NCBI GenBank assembly: GCA_023426545.1
Contig: JAFAAN010000057.1
Span: 1 to 64,000, forward strand
Length of the DNA stretch: 64,000 nucleotides
Reading direction: 5' to 3'
From: Pseudomonadota bacterium
GTDB lineage: Bacteria > Myxococcota > Myxococcia > Myxococcales > Myxococcaceae
Made by a program: the position numbers and the translations under genes. Positions 27,801-36,597 of the stretch are shown one piece after another. Each line of letters begins with the position of its first letter. Within the stretch, counting starts at the first letter, position 1. The notes under the pieces are model-generated. The model searched no databases, was not told the DNA's origin, and saw nothing but the letters and a program-made list of their open reading frames with translations.

Positions 27801-28037
27801 AGGGCGCTCTTCCACTACCAGCGCGTGGCCGCGATGGACGCGAAGTACCGCGACGTCACCGGGCACGTGTCCAGGCTTGCCGCTTCCGTGGCGCCGGTGG
27901 AGGATCCGCTTCCGACGCCTTCCGGCCATGGGGCCCAGGCCAGCAGCACGCCCGCACCCGCGGGGGCCGCGGTACCCAACACGACTCCGATTCCAGCGGC
28001 TGGCGCGTCCAAGGCGCGCAAGGTCGGCTACCTGTAG
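24846..28037 (+). CDS. sgmX: TPR protein SgmX, MglA-responsive activator of type IV pili
   Basis: This is a cytoplasmic 1063-residue protein. In M. xanthus SgmX binds MglA-GTP at the leading pole and stimulates pilus formation. Tandem TPRs occupy about residues 5-290. An Ala/Pro linker follows (about 296-342), then further TPRs (about 345-440), then a very acidic, low-complexity region (about 445-790) rich in Glu, Asp, Ala and Val. That region includes EPEAVAYEE-type repeats. The C-terminal helices have TPR character (about 757-800 and 890-1000, for example THYDLGIAYKEMGLLDDAL). The identification rests on this architecture and on its place just after accBC near pil, as I remember for M. xanthus. 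Its partner MglA is encoded at 53.6 kb. Confidence 0.85.
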   Translation: MDKNKIIEAAAKLVAKGAYDKAIKEYQKVLEVDPKDIRVLQKMGELYQKKNDNPQAAHFFTKVAESYSSDGFFLKAVALYKQVLKLNPNLLEVNLKLAELHQQLGLMSEAMAYFQIVANHYDKAGDTKSSLDTLKKMVDLDPENVASKIKLAELYARENMTREAAQEFKRAAEYLKRNGRADDWLRVAERLSVLEPDNLPLAKELATSYLQRGDQKRALAKLQVCFKADGRDVETLTLLAQAFQGLGQTSKTISVYKELAKIHQERGRLTEAEAVWTQIEVLDPQDPDLVARRAPEPAPAAPQPMAAPQPAPRPAASQPTMAAPAPAPMAPPPPAGMGREQLAKLLTETDVYVKYGLHDKALEHLRKVFSVDPENLDAHEKAYQIYVASGNQAQASEQLLNVLRLCTRAAEVQRAQPYLATILQENPAHPEVPAFLSVLRTDGPVVAAPSVTVVESVGEDAILVDSSDDEILVAPPPDDALLHPPGDELALATLPPSESDEVIEEDGDATVISEEALVGEAITSGEFEVYGAPEPEDLAAASVDETLVADDVGLELTDEPGFGVTDDEPLVASDDDDLAAAAAYSLGDESLVDEGTATSMDALSLGDDDEPQPTQMLAPSQALLDEASPDTLQVPLLEDDAPPALVLEDAPTRVGAAPLSAMDLGDSMEFEEPTASHAIVAVEDESLAEAAADFVDAEEPEAVAYEEPEPFAYEEPEAVAYEEPVAEAEPEAVAYEEPEPVAEAESAPEEEEPAAEECDEASFFLDQGLLEEAREILETVMIAFPGHARAAELLERLEVAEAGGAAEAGPSAPAHIPAVQPVTESYDDEPEEEATGERDAFDLAAELAGEIDNLGDDSGASALPAEEDFQYSVEEVFSEFKKSLAKVVKPEDVDTHYDLGIAYKEMGLLDDALHEFDVARQGSVGGKRELDCITMMGMLQLLRGDAAAAVEAFREGLGNPHATGDAAKALSFELAAAYEAQGDAGRALFHYQRVAAMDAKYRDVTGHVSRLAASVAPVEDPLPTPSGHGAQASSTPAPAGAAVPNTTPIPAAGASKARKVGYL
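26941..27080 (+). repeat. In-frame repeats encoding EPEAVAYEE units in SgmX
   Basis: Near-identical 24-base units of the type GAGGCGGTTGCGTACGAGG occur four times in about 140 bases, encoding EPEAVAYEE or EPFAYEE, interrupted by VAEAEP spacers. The nucleotide identity between units, above what the protein repeat requires, suggests recent slippage duplication. Copy number is expected to vary between strains. Confidence 0.8.
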
Positions 28038-28064
28038 TTTCCCCCCGCGAGGTCCGGCGAGCCC

Positions 28065-29012
28065 ATGACTACGTACCTGGACTTCTTCGAGTTGACCCAG
28101 GAGCCCTTCTCCAACGCTCCCGTCAGCCGCTTCTATTACAGCTCCGCGCAGCACTCGCAGGCGCTCACCCGGCTCATGCATGCGGTGAGCTACATGAAGG
28201 GCCTGTCCATCCTCGTCGGCGACATCGGCGCGGGGAAGACGACGTTGGCCCGGCGCATGCTCGACTCGCTTCCGGAGTCCGAGTACGAGGCGGCGCTGCT
28301 CGTCATCATCCACTCGGGAATCACCGCCAACTGGCTGCTGCGCCGCATCGCGCTCCAACTGGGCGTGGAGAACCCCGCCCAGGAGAAGCTGGCGCTCCTG
28401 TCGCAGCTGTACCAGCGGCTGCTCCAGATCTACGAGTCCGGCAAGAAGGCCGTCGTGCTCATCGACGAGGCGCAGATGCTGGAGACGCGCGAGCTGATGG
28501 AGGAGTTCCGGGGGCTGCTCAACCTGGAAGTGCCGGAGCGCAAGCTCATCTCCTTCGTCTTCTTCGGCCTGCCGGAGATCGAGAAGAACCTGAAGCTGGA
28601 CCCGCCGCTCGCGCAGCGCGTGGCCATGCGCTACCGGCTGGAGCCCTTCACCGCCGAGTCCACCGAGGCCTACGTCAAGCATCGCCTCCGGCTCGCCGGC
28701 TGCCCGCGCATGCCCTTCAGCCCGGAGGCGCTGCTGGCGGTGCATCAGCACGCGTCCGGCTCGCCCCGTGTCATCAACACCCTGTGCGACAACGCGCTCT
28801 TCGAGGCCTTCCTCGCACGTGAGGAGACGGTGTCCGCGGAGCTGGTGCATCGCATCGGGAAGAACCTGGGCCTGCTCGGGGTGAACACGCCCACCAGCCA
28901 GGCGGGCGAGCGGCCGAGCGCTCCTCCGCCGGCTGCGCTCCCCAGGACGACGAGCAGCAAGGTGGACCTCGCGGAGATCGACCGCTACCTCGAGGGCCTG
29001 GGTAAGCTGTAG
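28065..29012 (+). CDS. ExeA/GspA-like AAA ATPase
   Basis: This 315-residue AAA+ ATPase opens with the family stretch YLDFFELTQEPFSNAPVSRFYY. It has Walker A GDIGAGKTTLARR (about residues 47-60) and Walker B/DEAQ motif VVLIDEAQML (about 127-137), followed by LLNLEVPERKLISFVFFG with the sensor region. Proteins of this class include GspA/ExeA, which helps secretin assembly through peptidoglycan. Here there is no peptidoglycan-binding domain and no membrane segment; the C-terminal 40 residues are Pro/Ser-rich. It lies 27 bases after sgmX and 5 bases before the TamB-like gene. A pilus- or envelope-related role is inference from context. Confidence 0.85.
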   Translation: MTTYLDFFELTQEPFSNAPVSRFYYSSAQHSQALTRLMHAVSYMKGLSILVGDIGAGKTTLARRMLDSLPESEYEAALLVIIHSGITANWLLRRIALQLGVENPAQEKLALLSQLYQRLLQIYESGKKAVVLIDEAQMLETRELMEEFRGLLNLEVPERKLISFVFFGLPEIEKNLKLDPPLAQRVAMRYRLEPFTAESTEAYVKHRLRLAGCPRMPFSPEALLAVHQHASGSPRVINTLCDNALFEAFLAREETVSAELVHRIGKNLGLLGVNTPTSQAGERPSAPPPAALPRTTSSKVDLAEIDRYLEGLGKL

Positions 29013-29017
29013 CGGCT

Positions 29018-32000
29018 TTGTCCTCTCAGGGCCGCCACGGTGCGCGCAGGGCGCTGCTGTTGGTGCTCCTCGTCTTGTCGGGGAGCGTGCTCCTGTTGCG
29101 CATGCCGGCATCCTGGGAGGTGGCCTGCACGCTGGGCCGCAGACACCTGCCGGACGTGCTGGGGCTGGATGTCGGGCTTGGCCGCTGCGAGCTGGATCCG
29201 CTGGGCTCCCGCGTGGTGGTACACGGCTTCTCGCTCTTCCTGCCGGGCACGGACACGCCGCTGGTGGCGGTGGACCGCGCGGAGGTGCAGCTCGGCTTCC
29301 TCCAGCCTCTACGGGGCCGCCTGACGCTGGCGCGGGTGAAGGCCTCGCGTCCGCGCGTGGCGCTGGACCTGACCCAGCCGAGCGCGCCCTCCGAGACGAA
29401 GCCCGCCTTCTGCTTCCTGGAGCCGCTGGAGCACCTGCGCGTGGCGAAGCTCGACATCTCCGGAGCGGAGCTGCGGCTGGCGCTGCCGGAGGGGCGGCGC
29501 GTGGAGGTGGAAGAGCTGGACGTCCGCTGGGACGAGCAGTGGGGCGTCATCGAGCTGGACGTGGAGGCGCGGCGCGGGCGGGTCCGCCTGGGGCCGGACG
29601 GGCGGGAGCTGACGCTGGGGCAGTTGGTGGTGGCGGGCGCGCTAGACCCGGATGAGGCCCTGCTGGAGCTGGAGCGCGCGGAGGTGTCGCTGGACGACAT
29701 CACCACCACGGTGTCCGGCCGCGTGGATACGCTGTGCTCGCCGCGCCTGGCGCTCGACGCGCAGGTGTTCCTGCCGCTGCGCGCGCTCTATCAGGCCCGG
29801 CTGATTCCCAGCCCCGCCACGGGCCATCTCTGGACGCGTGTCTCCATCGCGGGGAAGGTGGAGTCTCCCGCGGTGTCGCTGGAGCTGTCGGGCAACAGCC
29901 TGGGCTATCAGCAGTTCGGACCGACGAACCTCGACGCGCGCGTGTCGTATTCGGGGGACGAGGTCCGGCTGGAGGAACTCACCGTGCCGGTGGGCGCGGG
30001 CAAGGTGCGCGCGACGGGGCGGCTGGGCCTCACGCCCAACTTCCCGTTGGACGTCACGCTGACGACGGAGGACGCGTCGCTGGGCCGCATCCTGGACCGG
30101 GCGGGCGTGAAGGGCTCCTGGGTGGACTTCCCGGCCACGCTGGACGCGCACCTCACCGGGAACCTGCTGCCGCGCTTCTCGCTGTCGGGGCCGCTGGACC
30201 TGCGCACCGGGCGCTTCGTGCTGGCCACGCACGCGTTCGACGTCCAGCCCCGCGATGGGCTCACCATCCTTTCGTTCGAGAAGGGCCGCGCGCAGGCACA
30301 GGTGAAGCTCCAGGCGGACCGGGTGACCTTCAGCCACATCACGGCGGAGTCGGGCCGCTCGCGTGTGACGGGGGAGGTGGCACTGCTGATTGGCAACGAG
30401 CTGGGCCTGGACATCCACGGGCAGGGCGAGCTGGACCTGGAGGACTTCGGCCACATCGCGGAGCTGCCCTGGGCGGGGCATGGGAGCGCCACCTACTCCA
30501 TCAAGGGGCCCGCGGCGGACGTGAAGGTGGAGGCGGGGCTGTCGTTCCGCGACTTCGAGTTCTGGAACCTGTCGCTGGGCGTGATGCAGGGGAAGCTGGG
30601 CTACAAGGACGGCCTGCTGTCGTTCCCCTCCTTCACCGGCCAGAAGGGGCGCACGCAGTACTACGGCAGGGCGGGGGTGTCCTTCGGACGGCTGCTCAAT
30701 CTGCGCCTGGAGGTGAACGTCCCGCACGGGCGCACCGAGGACCTCGTGGACGTGGTGGCGGGCCTGAGTCCCTCGCTGGCGGTGATGCAGGGCACGCTGG
30801 GGGGGACGGCCACGGGCCGCGTGGAGGTGGACAGCCCCGTGGAGAAGCTGGAGGGGCTGGTGGCGTTCGACGTGAAGGACACCACCTACTACGGCCGGCG
30901 CATGGGTGACGGCGAGGCGCGGCTTCGCTTCGTGGATGGCAAGGCGATGGTGCTGGAGCGCACCACGCTCACAGGGCCGCTGGGCCGCACGTGGGCGGAG
31001 GGGACCTTCTCCTTCGACGGTGGGCTGGACTACCGCTTCGGCGGAGAGGGCCTTTCGTTGGCCGAGGCGGTGGACGCCGAGCTCTCCGAGCGCATGGGCA
31101 TCCAGGGGACCCTGGTGATGGACGGCGTGGTGTCGGGCACCGCCGACGTGCCGGTGGTGGACGTCACCCTGCGCGGGCCACGCGTCACCTTCGCCGAGCG
31201 CAACCTGGGCGCCATGGACCTCACCGGGCGGCTGGTGGGCAAGCGCTTCGAGGTGTGGGGGCATCCCTTCCAGGACGCCACCGGCCGCATCGTCATGCGG
31301 GTGCAGGACGGGTGGCCCTATGAAGCGCAGGGCGCGTTCGCGCTTCCGGAGATTCGCCCGCTGCTGCCGGACGCGCCGATGTGGGCGGGCGTCAGCGGCT
31401 CGCTCGCGGGGACGGTGAGCGCGAAGGGCTTGCTGCTGGAGCCCGCGGGCTCGCAGGTGAACGCCACCGTGGAGCGGCTGGTCCTGTCGCGCGACGACCT
31501 GCGCGGCGAGAACGCGGGCCCCATCGTCCTGGCGTATGCGGGTGGGCGGACGGACGTGCAGCCCTTCCGCTTCACGGGGCAGGCCGTGGACCTGACGCTC
31601 GGCGGTTGGATGAGCCCGCGCGGCATGGACGTCACCCTGCGTGGAGGGCTGGACCTGCGCATGCTGGAGTCGCTGATGCCGTCCATGGTGGAGCGGGCCT
31701 CCGGGCGCGTCACCGTGGACGCGGAGGCCTCCGGCACGCTGGAGAAGCCCTCCGTGGTGGGGACCGCGGAGCTGTTCGACATGCGCCTGGCGCTGCGCGA
31801 CTGGCCCGTCCAGGTACGCAACATGGCCGGGCGCGTGGAGATGACAGGCCAGCGGGTGCTGGTGGAGCACCTGCAAGGCCAGCTCAACGAGGGGCGCGTG
31901 TCCGCGCGCGGTGACGTGCGGCTGGAGCGCTTCCTGCCGCAGCGCCTGGGGCTCACCGTGCAGCTGGATGAAGTGCCCTATCGCCTCACGGAGGACCTGC

Positions 32001-32944
32001 CCGCGACCTTCTCCGGGCTGCTTCAAATCGTGGGGCCGCCCAGGGGCTTCACCGTCACCGGCGGCATGGACATCGTGAAGCTGCGCTACCAGAAGGCGCT
32101 CGACGTGGAGGCGCTGCTGAAGACGATGCAGAAGCGCACCGCGCATCCGGCGGCGGTGTTGTCCGCGTCCGGCGAGCCGCCGAAGCCCTGGGTCATCTGG
32201 GATGTGAACGTCCACTTTGGCGACGTCCGGGTGGACAACAACCTGGCCAAGGCCCGCTTGCTTGGTGATGTGCGGCTGACGGGGACGGACCTGCGGCCGG
32301 GGCTGCTCGGACGGGTGGAGCTGGCGGAGGGCAGCCAGGCGTTCTTCCGCAACAACCCCTTCACCATCAATCAGGGCCAGCTCGAGTTCCAGGACGCCAC
32401 GCACATCGACCCCGTCTTCGAGGTCCAGGCCCAGACGCAGGTGCGCGAGTACGTGGTGCGGCTGCACGCCTTCGGCAAGGTGGCGGACCCGCAGATTCTG
32501 CTCTCGTCCGAGCCGGCGCTCGTGGAGGGCGACATCATCTCCCTGCTCACCTTGGGCTTCACCTCGTCCGACCAGGACACGGCCGCCTCCGCGAGCGCCG
32601 GCCTGGCGGCCGAGGCCCTCTTCAACGTGTCGGGCCTGGACCGGCAGCTCCAGCGGTTCCTTCCCAGCAATCCGGTGTTGAGGGATTTGTCCCTGCAGAT
32701 TTCGACCACCTACAACGACGCCACCCGGCAGGCGGAGCCCACCGCGCAACTGGAGTCGAAGTTCCTGAGCGAGCAGCTTAAGATCGGCATGACGCAACCC
32801 GTGAGCGGGCGCGGCACGCGGGCGCGCGCCGAATACCGCTTCGATGACCGACTCTCCGCGCAGGCCCAGTGGGACAACGAGAACAACGAAGCCTCGTTTG
32901 GAAACCTCGGGCTCGAGCTGAAGCTGAGCTGGGAGGTCGAGTAG
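29018..32944 (+). CDS. tamB: TamB-like (AsmA/DUF490 family) inter-membrane protein
   Basis: This 1308-residue protein has an N-terminal membrane anchor (about residues 12-30, ALLLVLLVLSGSVLLL) and a long run of alternating beta-strand sequence. Such proteins fold as a hydrophobic groove bridging the inner and outer membranes and are implicated in lipid transport with TamA. The C-terminal 300 residues match the TamB domain (LLGDVRLTGTDLRPGLLGRVELAEGS, FFRNNPFTINQGQLEFQDA, and EGDIISLLTLGFTS). The TTG start at 29018 is the only in-frame start that keeps the anchor; no strong ribosome binding site is visible. The 3-prime end overlaps the next gene by 76 bases. The symbol is by domain and partner. 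Confidence 0.88.
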   Translation: MSSQGRHGARRALLLVLLVLSGSVLLLRMPASWEVACTLGRRHLPDVLGLDVGLGRCELDPLGSRVVVHGFSLFLPGTDTPLVAVDRAEVQLGFLQPLRGRLTLARVKASRPRVALDLTQPSAPSETKPAFCFLEPLEHLRVAKLDISGAELRLALPEGRRVEVEELDVRWDEQWGVIELDVEARRGRVRLGPDGRELTLGQLVVAGALDPDEALLELERAEVSLDDITTTVSGRVDTLCSPRLALDAQVFLPLRALYQARLIPSPATGHLWTRVSIAGKVESPAVSLELSGNSLGYQQFGPTNLDARVSYSGDEVRLEELTVPVGAGKVRATGRLGLTPNFPLDVTLTTEDASLGRILDRAGVKGSWVDFPATLDAHLTGNLLPRFSLSGPLDLRTGRFVLATHAFDVQPRDGLTILSFEKGRAQAQVKLQADRVTFSHITAESGRSRVTGEVALLIGNELGLDIHGQGELDLEDFGHIAELPWAGHGSATYSIKGPAADVKVEAGLSFRDFEFWNLSLGVMQGKLGYKDGLLSFPSFTGQKGRTQYYGRAGVSFGRLLNLRLEVNVPHGRTEDLVDVVAGLSPSLAVMQGTLGGTATGRVEVDSPVEKLEGLVAFDVKDTTYYGRRMGDGEARLRFVDGKAMVLERTTLTGPLGRTWAEGTFSFDGGLDYRFGGEGLSLAEAVDAELSERMGIQGTLVMDGVVSGTADVPVVDVTLRGPRVTFAERNLGAMDLTGRLVGKRFEVWGHPFQDATGRIVMRVQDGWPYEAQGAFALPEIRPLLPDAPMWAGVSGSLAGTVSAKGLLLEPAGSQVNATVERLVLSRDDLRGENAGPIVLAYAGGRTDVQPFRFTGQAVDLTLGGWMSPRGMDVTLRGGLDLRMLESLMPSMVERASGRVTVDAEASGTLEKPSVVGTAELFDMRLALRDWPVQVRNMAGRVEMTGQRVLVEHLQGQLNEGRVSARGDVRLERFLPQRLGLTVQLDEVPYRLTEDLPATFSGLLQIVGPPRGFTVTGGMDIVKLRYQKALDVEALLKTMQKRTAHPAAVLSASGEPPKPWVIWDVNVHFGDVRVDNNLAKARLLGDVRLTGTDLRPGLLGRVELAEGSQAFFRNNPFTINQGQLEFQDATHIDPVFEVQAQTQVREYVVRLHAFGKVADPQILLSSEPALVEGDIISLLTLGFTSSDQDTAASASAGLAAEALFNVSGLDRQLQRFLPSNPVLRDLSLQISTTYNDATRQAEPTAQLESKFLSEQLKIGMTQPVSGRGTRARAEYRFDDRLSAQAQWDNENNEASFGNLGLELKLSWEVE

Positions 32945-35900
32945 CCCGCGCCCTCGCGCTGCTGGCGCTGGTGCTCCACGTCCTCTGGCCGGGCGCGGCG
33001 TCCGCGCAGGGGGACGAGGGCCGCGCGTTCGGCGCCGAGGTCGTCGCCGTGGAGCTGCACCTGCCTGGAGGGGCCGACGCGCAGGGCCTGAGCGACCTGG
33101 TGGCGGTGCGCAAGGGGCAGACGCTGACGCCGGGCGCGGTGCGGCGCTCGGTGGAGCGGCTGTGGGCGACGGGCCGTTTCACGGACGTGGTGGCGCGCAC
33201 GGAGCGGGTGAAGGGCGGCGTGCGGCTGATGTTCCAGCTCACCCCCGTGGCCCGGCTGGCGCGCTTGCGCTTCGCGGGCAACGCCGTGCTGTCGGACGGG
33301 GAGCTCCTGGAGGCCAGCGGCTTGCTGGAGGGTGGGCCGCTGGACGCGGAGGAAGTGGAGGGCGCGGTGTCATCCATCCTCCAGGCCTACCAGCGCAAGG
33401 GCTACGACGCGGCGAAGGTCACCGTGACAGAGGAGCCGGTGACGGACGGCGTCGCGGTGGTGCTCACCGTGGCCGAGGGACTGCCCACGCGGGTGCGGCA
33501 GGTGACGTTCTCCGGCAGCCCGGGCCTGCCGTTGCCCCGGTTGCTGGAGGTGCTGGCGCTCCGGCCGGGGCAGGTCTTCGACCGGGCTCGGCTCTCGGGC
33601 TCGCTGGACGAGCTGCGCACGCTGCTGCGCGGGGAGGGCTACTGGCGCGCGCAGGTGGGCGCTCCGGCGGTGCTGGTGGAGGGGAGCTCCGCGTCGGTGG
33701 CGGTGCCGCTGTCCGCGGGGCCCCGATACACGCTGCGCTTCCATGGCAACCGCCACTTCCCGCGGGACGTGTTGCAGCGCGTGCTGGCGCACGATGTCTC
33801 GGAGCCCATGGACGAGGTGGTCGCGGGCCGGCTGGCGCGGCGCGTGGAGACCTTCTATCGCTACCGGGGCTTCCTCGACGTGCGCGTGCGTCCGCGCGAG
33901 GTGCTCCGCCCCGATGGCGCGGCGGCGGCGCTGGTGTTCGACGTGGAGGAGGGGCACGTGACGCGCGTCGTCGATGTGCGCTTCCACGGCAATGCCGGCC
34001 TGCCCACGGAGGCGCTGCGGGCGCTGCTCGCGGAGCGGGTGCAGGAGGGCATGACGCGGCCAGAACTGGAACGGCGGCTGCTCGACGACCCGCTGAACAC
34101 GGAAGGGCGTCTTGGCCCGGAGCTGCCGGGCATCGCGCCGCCTCCGCCGCCCGCCACGGTGTACGTCGAGGATGCGTGGCAGGAGGCCGTGGAGGCCATG
34201 AACGAGGCCTACCGCGAGCAGGGCTACCTCTCCGCGGTGGTGTCGTTCCGGGGGCTGACGGTGGACGTGGTGGGGCGCACGGCCGTCGCGGACTTCGACG
34301 TGGAGGAGGGGCCCCAGGCGCGGCTGGTGAAGGTGGACTTCGAGGGTGTACCGCCGGGCCTGTCGTCCTGGGCGCTGGGGCGGCGCATGCGCGAGGGCGA
34401 GCCGCTGAGCTTCGACGCGGTGGAGTCGGCGCGTCAGGCCCTGGAACAGGAGCTGGGGCGGCAGGGCTACCTCTTCGCGCGCGTCACGACCGAGACGGGC
34501 GTCGGTGAGGACGGCACGCGGGCGACCGTCATCTTCCGAGCGGACTCGGGGCCGCAGGTGAAGGTGGGGCGGATCCTGGTCCAGGGGCTGACGCGCACCG
34601 ACCCGGACCTGGTGCTGGCGAACCTGGCGGTGGTGGAGGGCAAGCCCATCTCGCTGGACGAGCTGACGGAGGGCCAGCGCCGTCTGGCCCGGCTGGGCGT
34701 GTTCCGTCAGGTGGACGTGGCGCTGGCGGACCCGACGCGGCGCGAGGACACCAAGGACGTGCTGGTGTCGGTCCAGGAGCGGCCCCGGCTGGATGGCCAG
34801 GTGTCCGGCGGCTACTTCCTGGTGGACGGTCCCCGAATCACGCTCGACACGGCGTACCGCAACCTGGATGGGCTGGGGCTCAGCCTGCTGGCGCGCGGGA
34901 AGATCAACTACGCGGGCTGGAGTGCGGATGCGCTGTCTCGCGACCGGCGCATCGCCTGCCAGCAGGTGTCCCCCGGTGGTGGGCCGTCTCCGGGCTGTGA
35001 TTTGGAGCTCCAGGGGCTCAATGGACTGGGCGGCCGCGGCAACCTCGCGCTGGCGCAGCCGCGGTTGTTCTTCCTGCTGCCGTTGCAGGTGGGCGCCCGC
35101 CTGGACCTGATTGGCGAGCGCGTGCACCGGCCTTCCTACGTGTCCACGCGGTTCGCGGCGGCCGCCGCCACGGACTGGGCGGTGGCGTCGTGGCTCAACC
35201 TGTCGCTGTCGTACGAAGTGGAGAACAACCGGCTGCGCTCGCGCGCGGGCGTGCTCGAACTGCTCAACCGCGCTGACCAGGAGCGGCTGCGCTACCCGTT
35301 CGGCGACTTCGCGCTGCACTCGCTGCGGCCCTCCGCCACGCTCGACTTCCGGGACGACCCGGCGAACCCGCGGCGCGGCGTGGTGTTCGTCTCCAGCGCG
35401 GAGTTCACGCGCGGGTTGAGCGTGCGCCCCACGGACGTGGCGGGCAACCGCGTGGACGCGTACCCCATCGACGGCGTGAAGCTCTCCGGCAGCTTGAGCG
35501 GCTACATCCCCCTGGGACGCCGGGCGAGCGTGGCGCTCTCCGCGCGCGCCGGCACCATCCTCCCGCTGGAGGAGCAGGCGCAGGCCATCGGCTCGAAGCT
35601 GTTCTACCTGGGGGGCTCGTCCAGCTTGCGTGGCTTCCGCGAGGACGGCGTGTTGCCCGAGGACGTGCGCGGGGCCCTGCACCAGCGGCTGCGTGATTGC
35701 CGGGCGCTGATTACGCCCTCGGGGTGCTCCGCCGAGCTGAAGGCGGTGCTGGCGGGGCAGGTGCCCGCCAGCCAGGGCGGCGAACTCTTCACGCTGGGCA
35801 AGGCAGAGCTGCGCCTGCCGGCCCTGTCCTCCGTGGACCTGGGCCTCTTCTTCGAGGCGGGCAACCTGTGGTTGGACCGGACACAGTTCGACCCGGGCCG

Positions 35901-36042
35901 GCTGCGCTACGCGGCGGGCGCGGGTCTGCGTTACGTGACGCCCGTGGGCCCCTTAGCCTTTGACGTGGGCTTCAACCTGACCCCGGACGAGTCGGTGAAC
36001 GAGGCGACCACGCAGTTCCACTTCAGCATCGGCACATTCTGA
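32869..36042 (+). CDS. tamA: Omp85/TamA-like outer-membrane barrel with about seven POTRA-like repeats
   Basis: This is an outer-membrane Omp85 protein of up to 1057 residues. After a signal peptide (about 25-47, ending GAASAQ), I count seven tandem POTRA-like repeats. Their first strands start near VVAVELHL, ARLRFAGN, VRQVTFSG, TLRFHGN, VVDVRFHGN, LVKVDFEG and VGRILVQG. A C-terminal barrel (about 640-1057) follows, with LGGSSSLRGFREDG matching the conserved RGF lid loop. TamA of Enterobacteria has three POTRAs and BamA five. The GTG at 32869 is the only in-frame start before the signal peptide and gives a long basic N-region. The start lies inside the tamB-like gene, so the two are coupled; they probably act together. 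Confidence 0.85.
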   Translation: MGQREQRSLVWKPRARAEAELGGRVARALALLALVLHVLWPGAASAQGDEGRAFGAEVVAVELHLPGGADAQGLSDLVAVRKGQTLTPGAVRRSVERLWATGRFTDVVARTERVKGGVRLMFQLTPVARLARLRFAGNAVLSDGELLEASGLLEGGPLDAEEVEGAVSSILQAYQRKGYDAAKVTVTEEPVTDGVAVVLTVAEGLPTRVRQVTFSGSPGLPLPRLLEVLALRPGQVFDRARLSGSLDELRTLLRGEGYWRAQVGAPAVLVEGSSASVAVPLSAGPRYTLRFHGNRHFPRDVLQRVLAHDVSEPMDEVVAGRLARRVETFYRYRGFLDVRVRPREVLRPDGAAAALVFDVEEGHVTRVVDVRFHGNAGLPTEALRALLAERVQEGMTRPELERRLLDDPLNTEGRLGPELPGIAPPPPPATVYVEDAWQEAVEAMNEAYREQGYLSAVVSFRGLTVDVVGRTAVADFDVEEGPQARLVKVDFEGVPPGLSSWALGRRMREGEPLSFDAVESARQALEQELGRQGYLFARVTTETGVGEDGTRATVIFRADSGPQVKVGRILVQGLTRTDPDLVLANLAVVEGKPISLDELTEGQRRLARLGVFRQVDVALADPTRREDTKDVLVSVQERPRLDGQVSGGYFLVDGPRITLDTAYRNLDGLGLSLLARGKINYAGWSADALSRDRRIACQQVSPGGGPSPGCDLELQGLNGLGGRGNLALAQPRLFFLLPLQVGARLDLIGERVHRPSYVSTRFAAAAATDWAVASWLNLSLSYEVENNRLRSRAGVLELLNRADQERLRYPFGDFALHSLRPSATLDFRDDPANPRRGVVFVSSAEFTRGLSVRPTDVAGNRVDAYPIDGVKLSGSLSGYIPLGRRASVALSARAGTILPLEEQAQAIGSKLFYLGGSSSLRGFREDGVLPEDVRGALHQRLRDCRALITPSGCSAELKAVLAGQVPASQGGELFTLGKAELRLPALSSVDLGLFFEAGNLWLDRTQFDPGRLRYAAGAGLRYVTPVGPLAFDVGFNLTPDESVNEATTQFHFSIGTF

Positions 36043-36059
36043 GGACGGGGAGGGTGCGC

Positions 36060-36575
36060 ATGCGCTGGCGCGGATGGCTGGTGGGGCTGGGGCTGCTGGG
36101 CGCCGTTGCCGGCTGCGGCCACGCGAAGGGCGCCGCGGAGGGGCCGGCGCGGCCGAAGTGGATGCCGCCGGAGGGCGCGTGTCCGCGGGGCGCGCTGCTC
36201 CAGATGGAGCGCCTGGGATTGAAGCCCGGGGACAAGGTCCCCGTCATCGTGGACGCCATCCAGGACCACCCGGGGCCGGCGCGTTACAACTACAGCTTCG
36301 TGATTGCCCTGCCGCGTGACGCGGGGGAGACGCAGCTTCCCGGCGCGCGCATCGGCGGGCGTCTGTACGTGACGAAGCACCGCGTCTTCGGCCGGTATGA
36401 CCGCATCTTCCTTCCGGACTCCGGGGCCATGTCGGTGCCCTTCTGCGGCATCCTCCTGGACTCGCGCTGGGACAAGGATGGCGAGGGGCTGATTGCCTAC
36501 CCGAGCCCGATGAAGGGCTTCTCCGTGGTGCAGGACAACACGGGCGTCATCCAGGTGGTGGACCGGTACCCGTGA
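36060..36575 (+). CDS. Small lipoprotein of unknown function
   Basis: This is a 171-residue precursor with a lipobox VAGC (Cys19). The ATG at 36060 is preferred over the GTG at 36054 because GGGGAGGG ends 7 bases before it. The mature part is a compact beta-rich domain (KVPVIVDAIQDHPGPARYNYSF, and GGRLYVTKHRVFGRYDRIF in the middle). I do not recognise it. It is 17 bases after the TamA-like gene and probably co-transcribed, so an accessory envelope role is possible. Confidence 0.8.
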   Translation: MRWRGWLVGLGLLGAVAGCGHAKGAAEGPARPKWMPPEGACPRGALLQMERLGLKPGDKVPVIVDAIQDHPGPARYNYSFVIALPRDAGETQLPGARIGGRLYVTKHRVFGRYDRIFLPDSGAMSVPFCGILLDSRWDKDGEGLIAYPSPMKGFSVVQDNTGVIQVVDRYP

Positions 36576-36597
36576 GACGTGGAGTACAGTCCCCACC

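Noticed and set aside
25467..29111. 1214-codon - strand open frame opposite sgmX and the ATPase
   Set aside because: The composition is a mirror of codon bias (long runs of Arg/Leu/His/Gly), with no start context or domain. The + strand genes are well supported.
29642..32797. 1051-codon - strand open frame opposite tamB
   Set aside because: Antisense shadow: His/Arg/Gln/Pro-rich and motif-free, against a clear TamB domain on the + strand.
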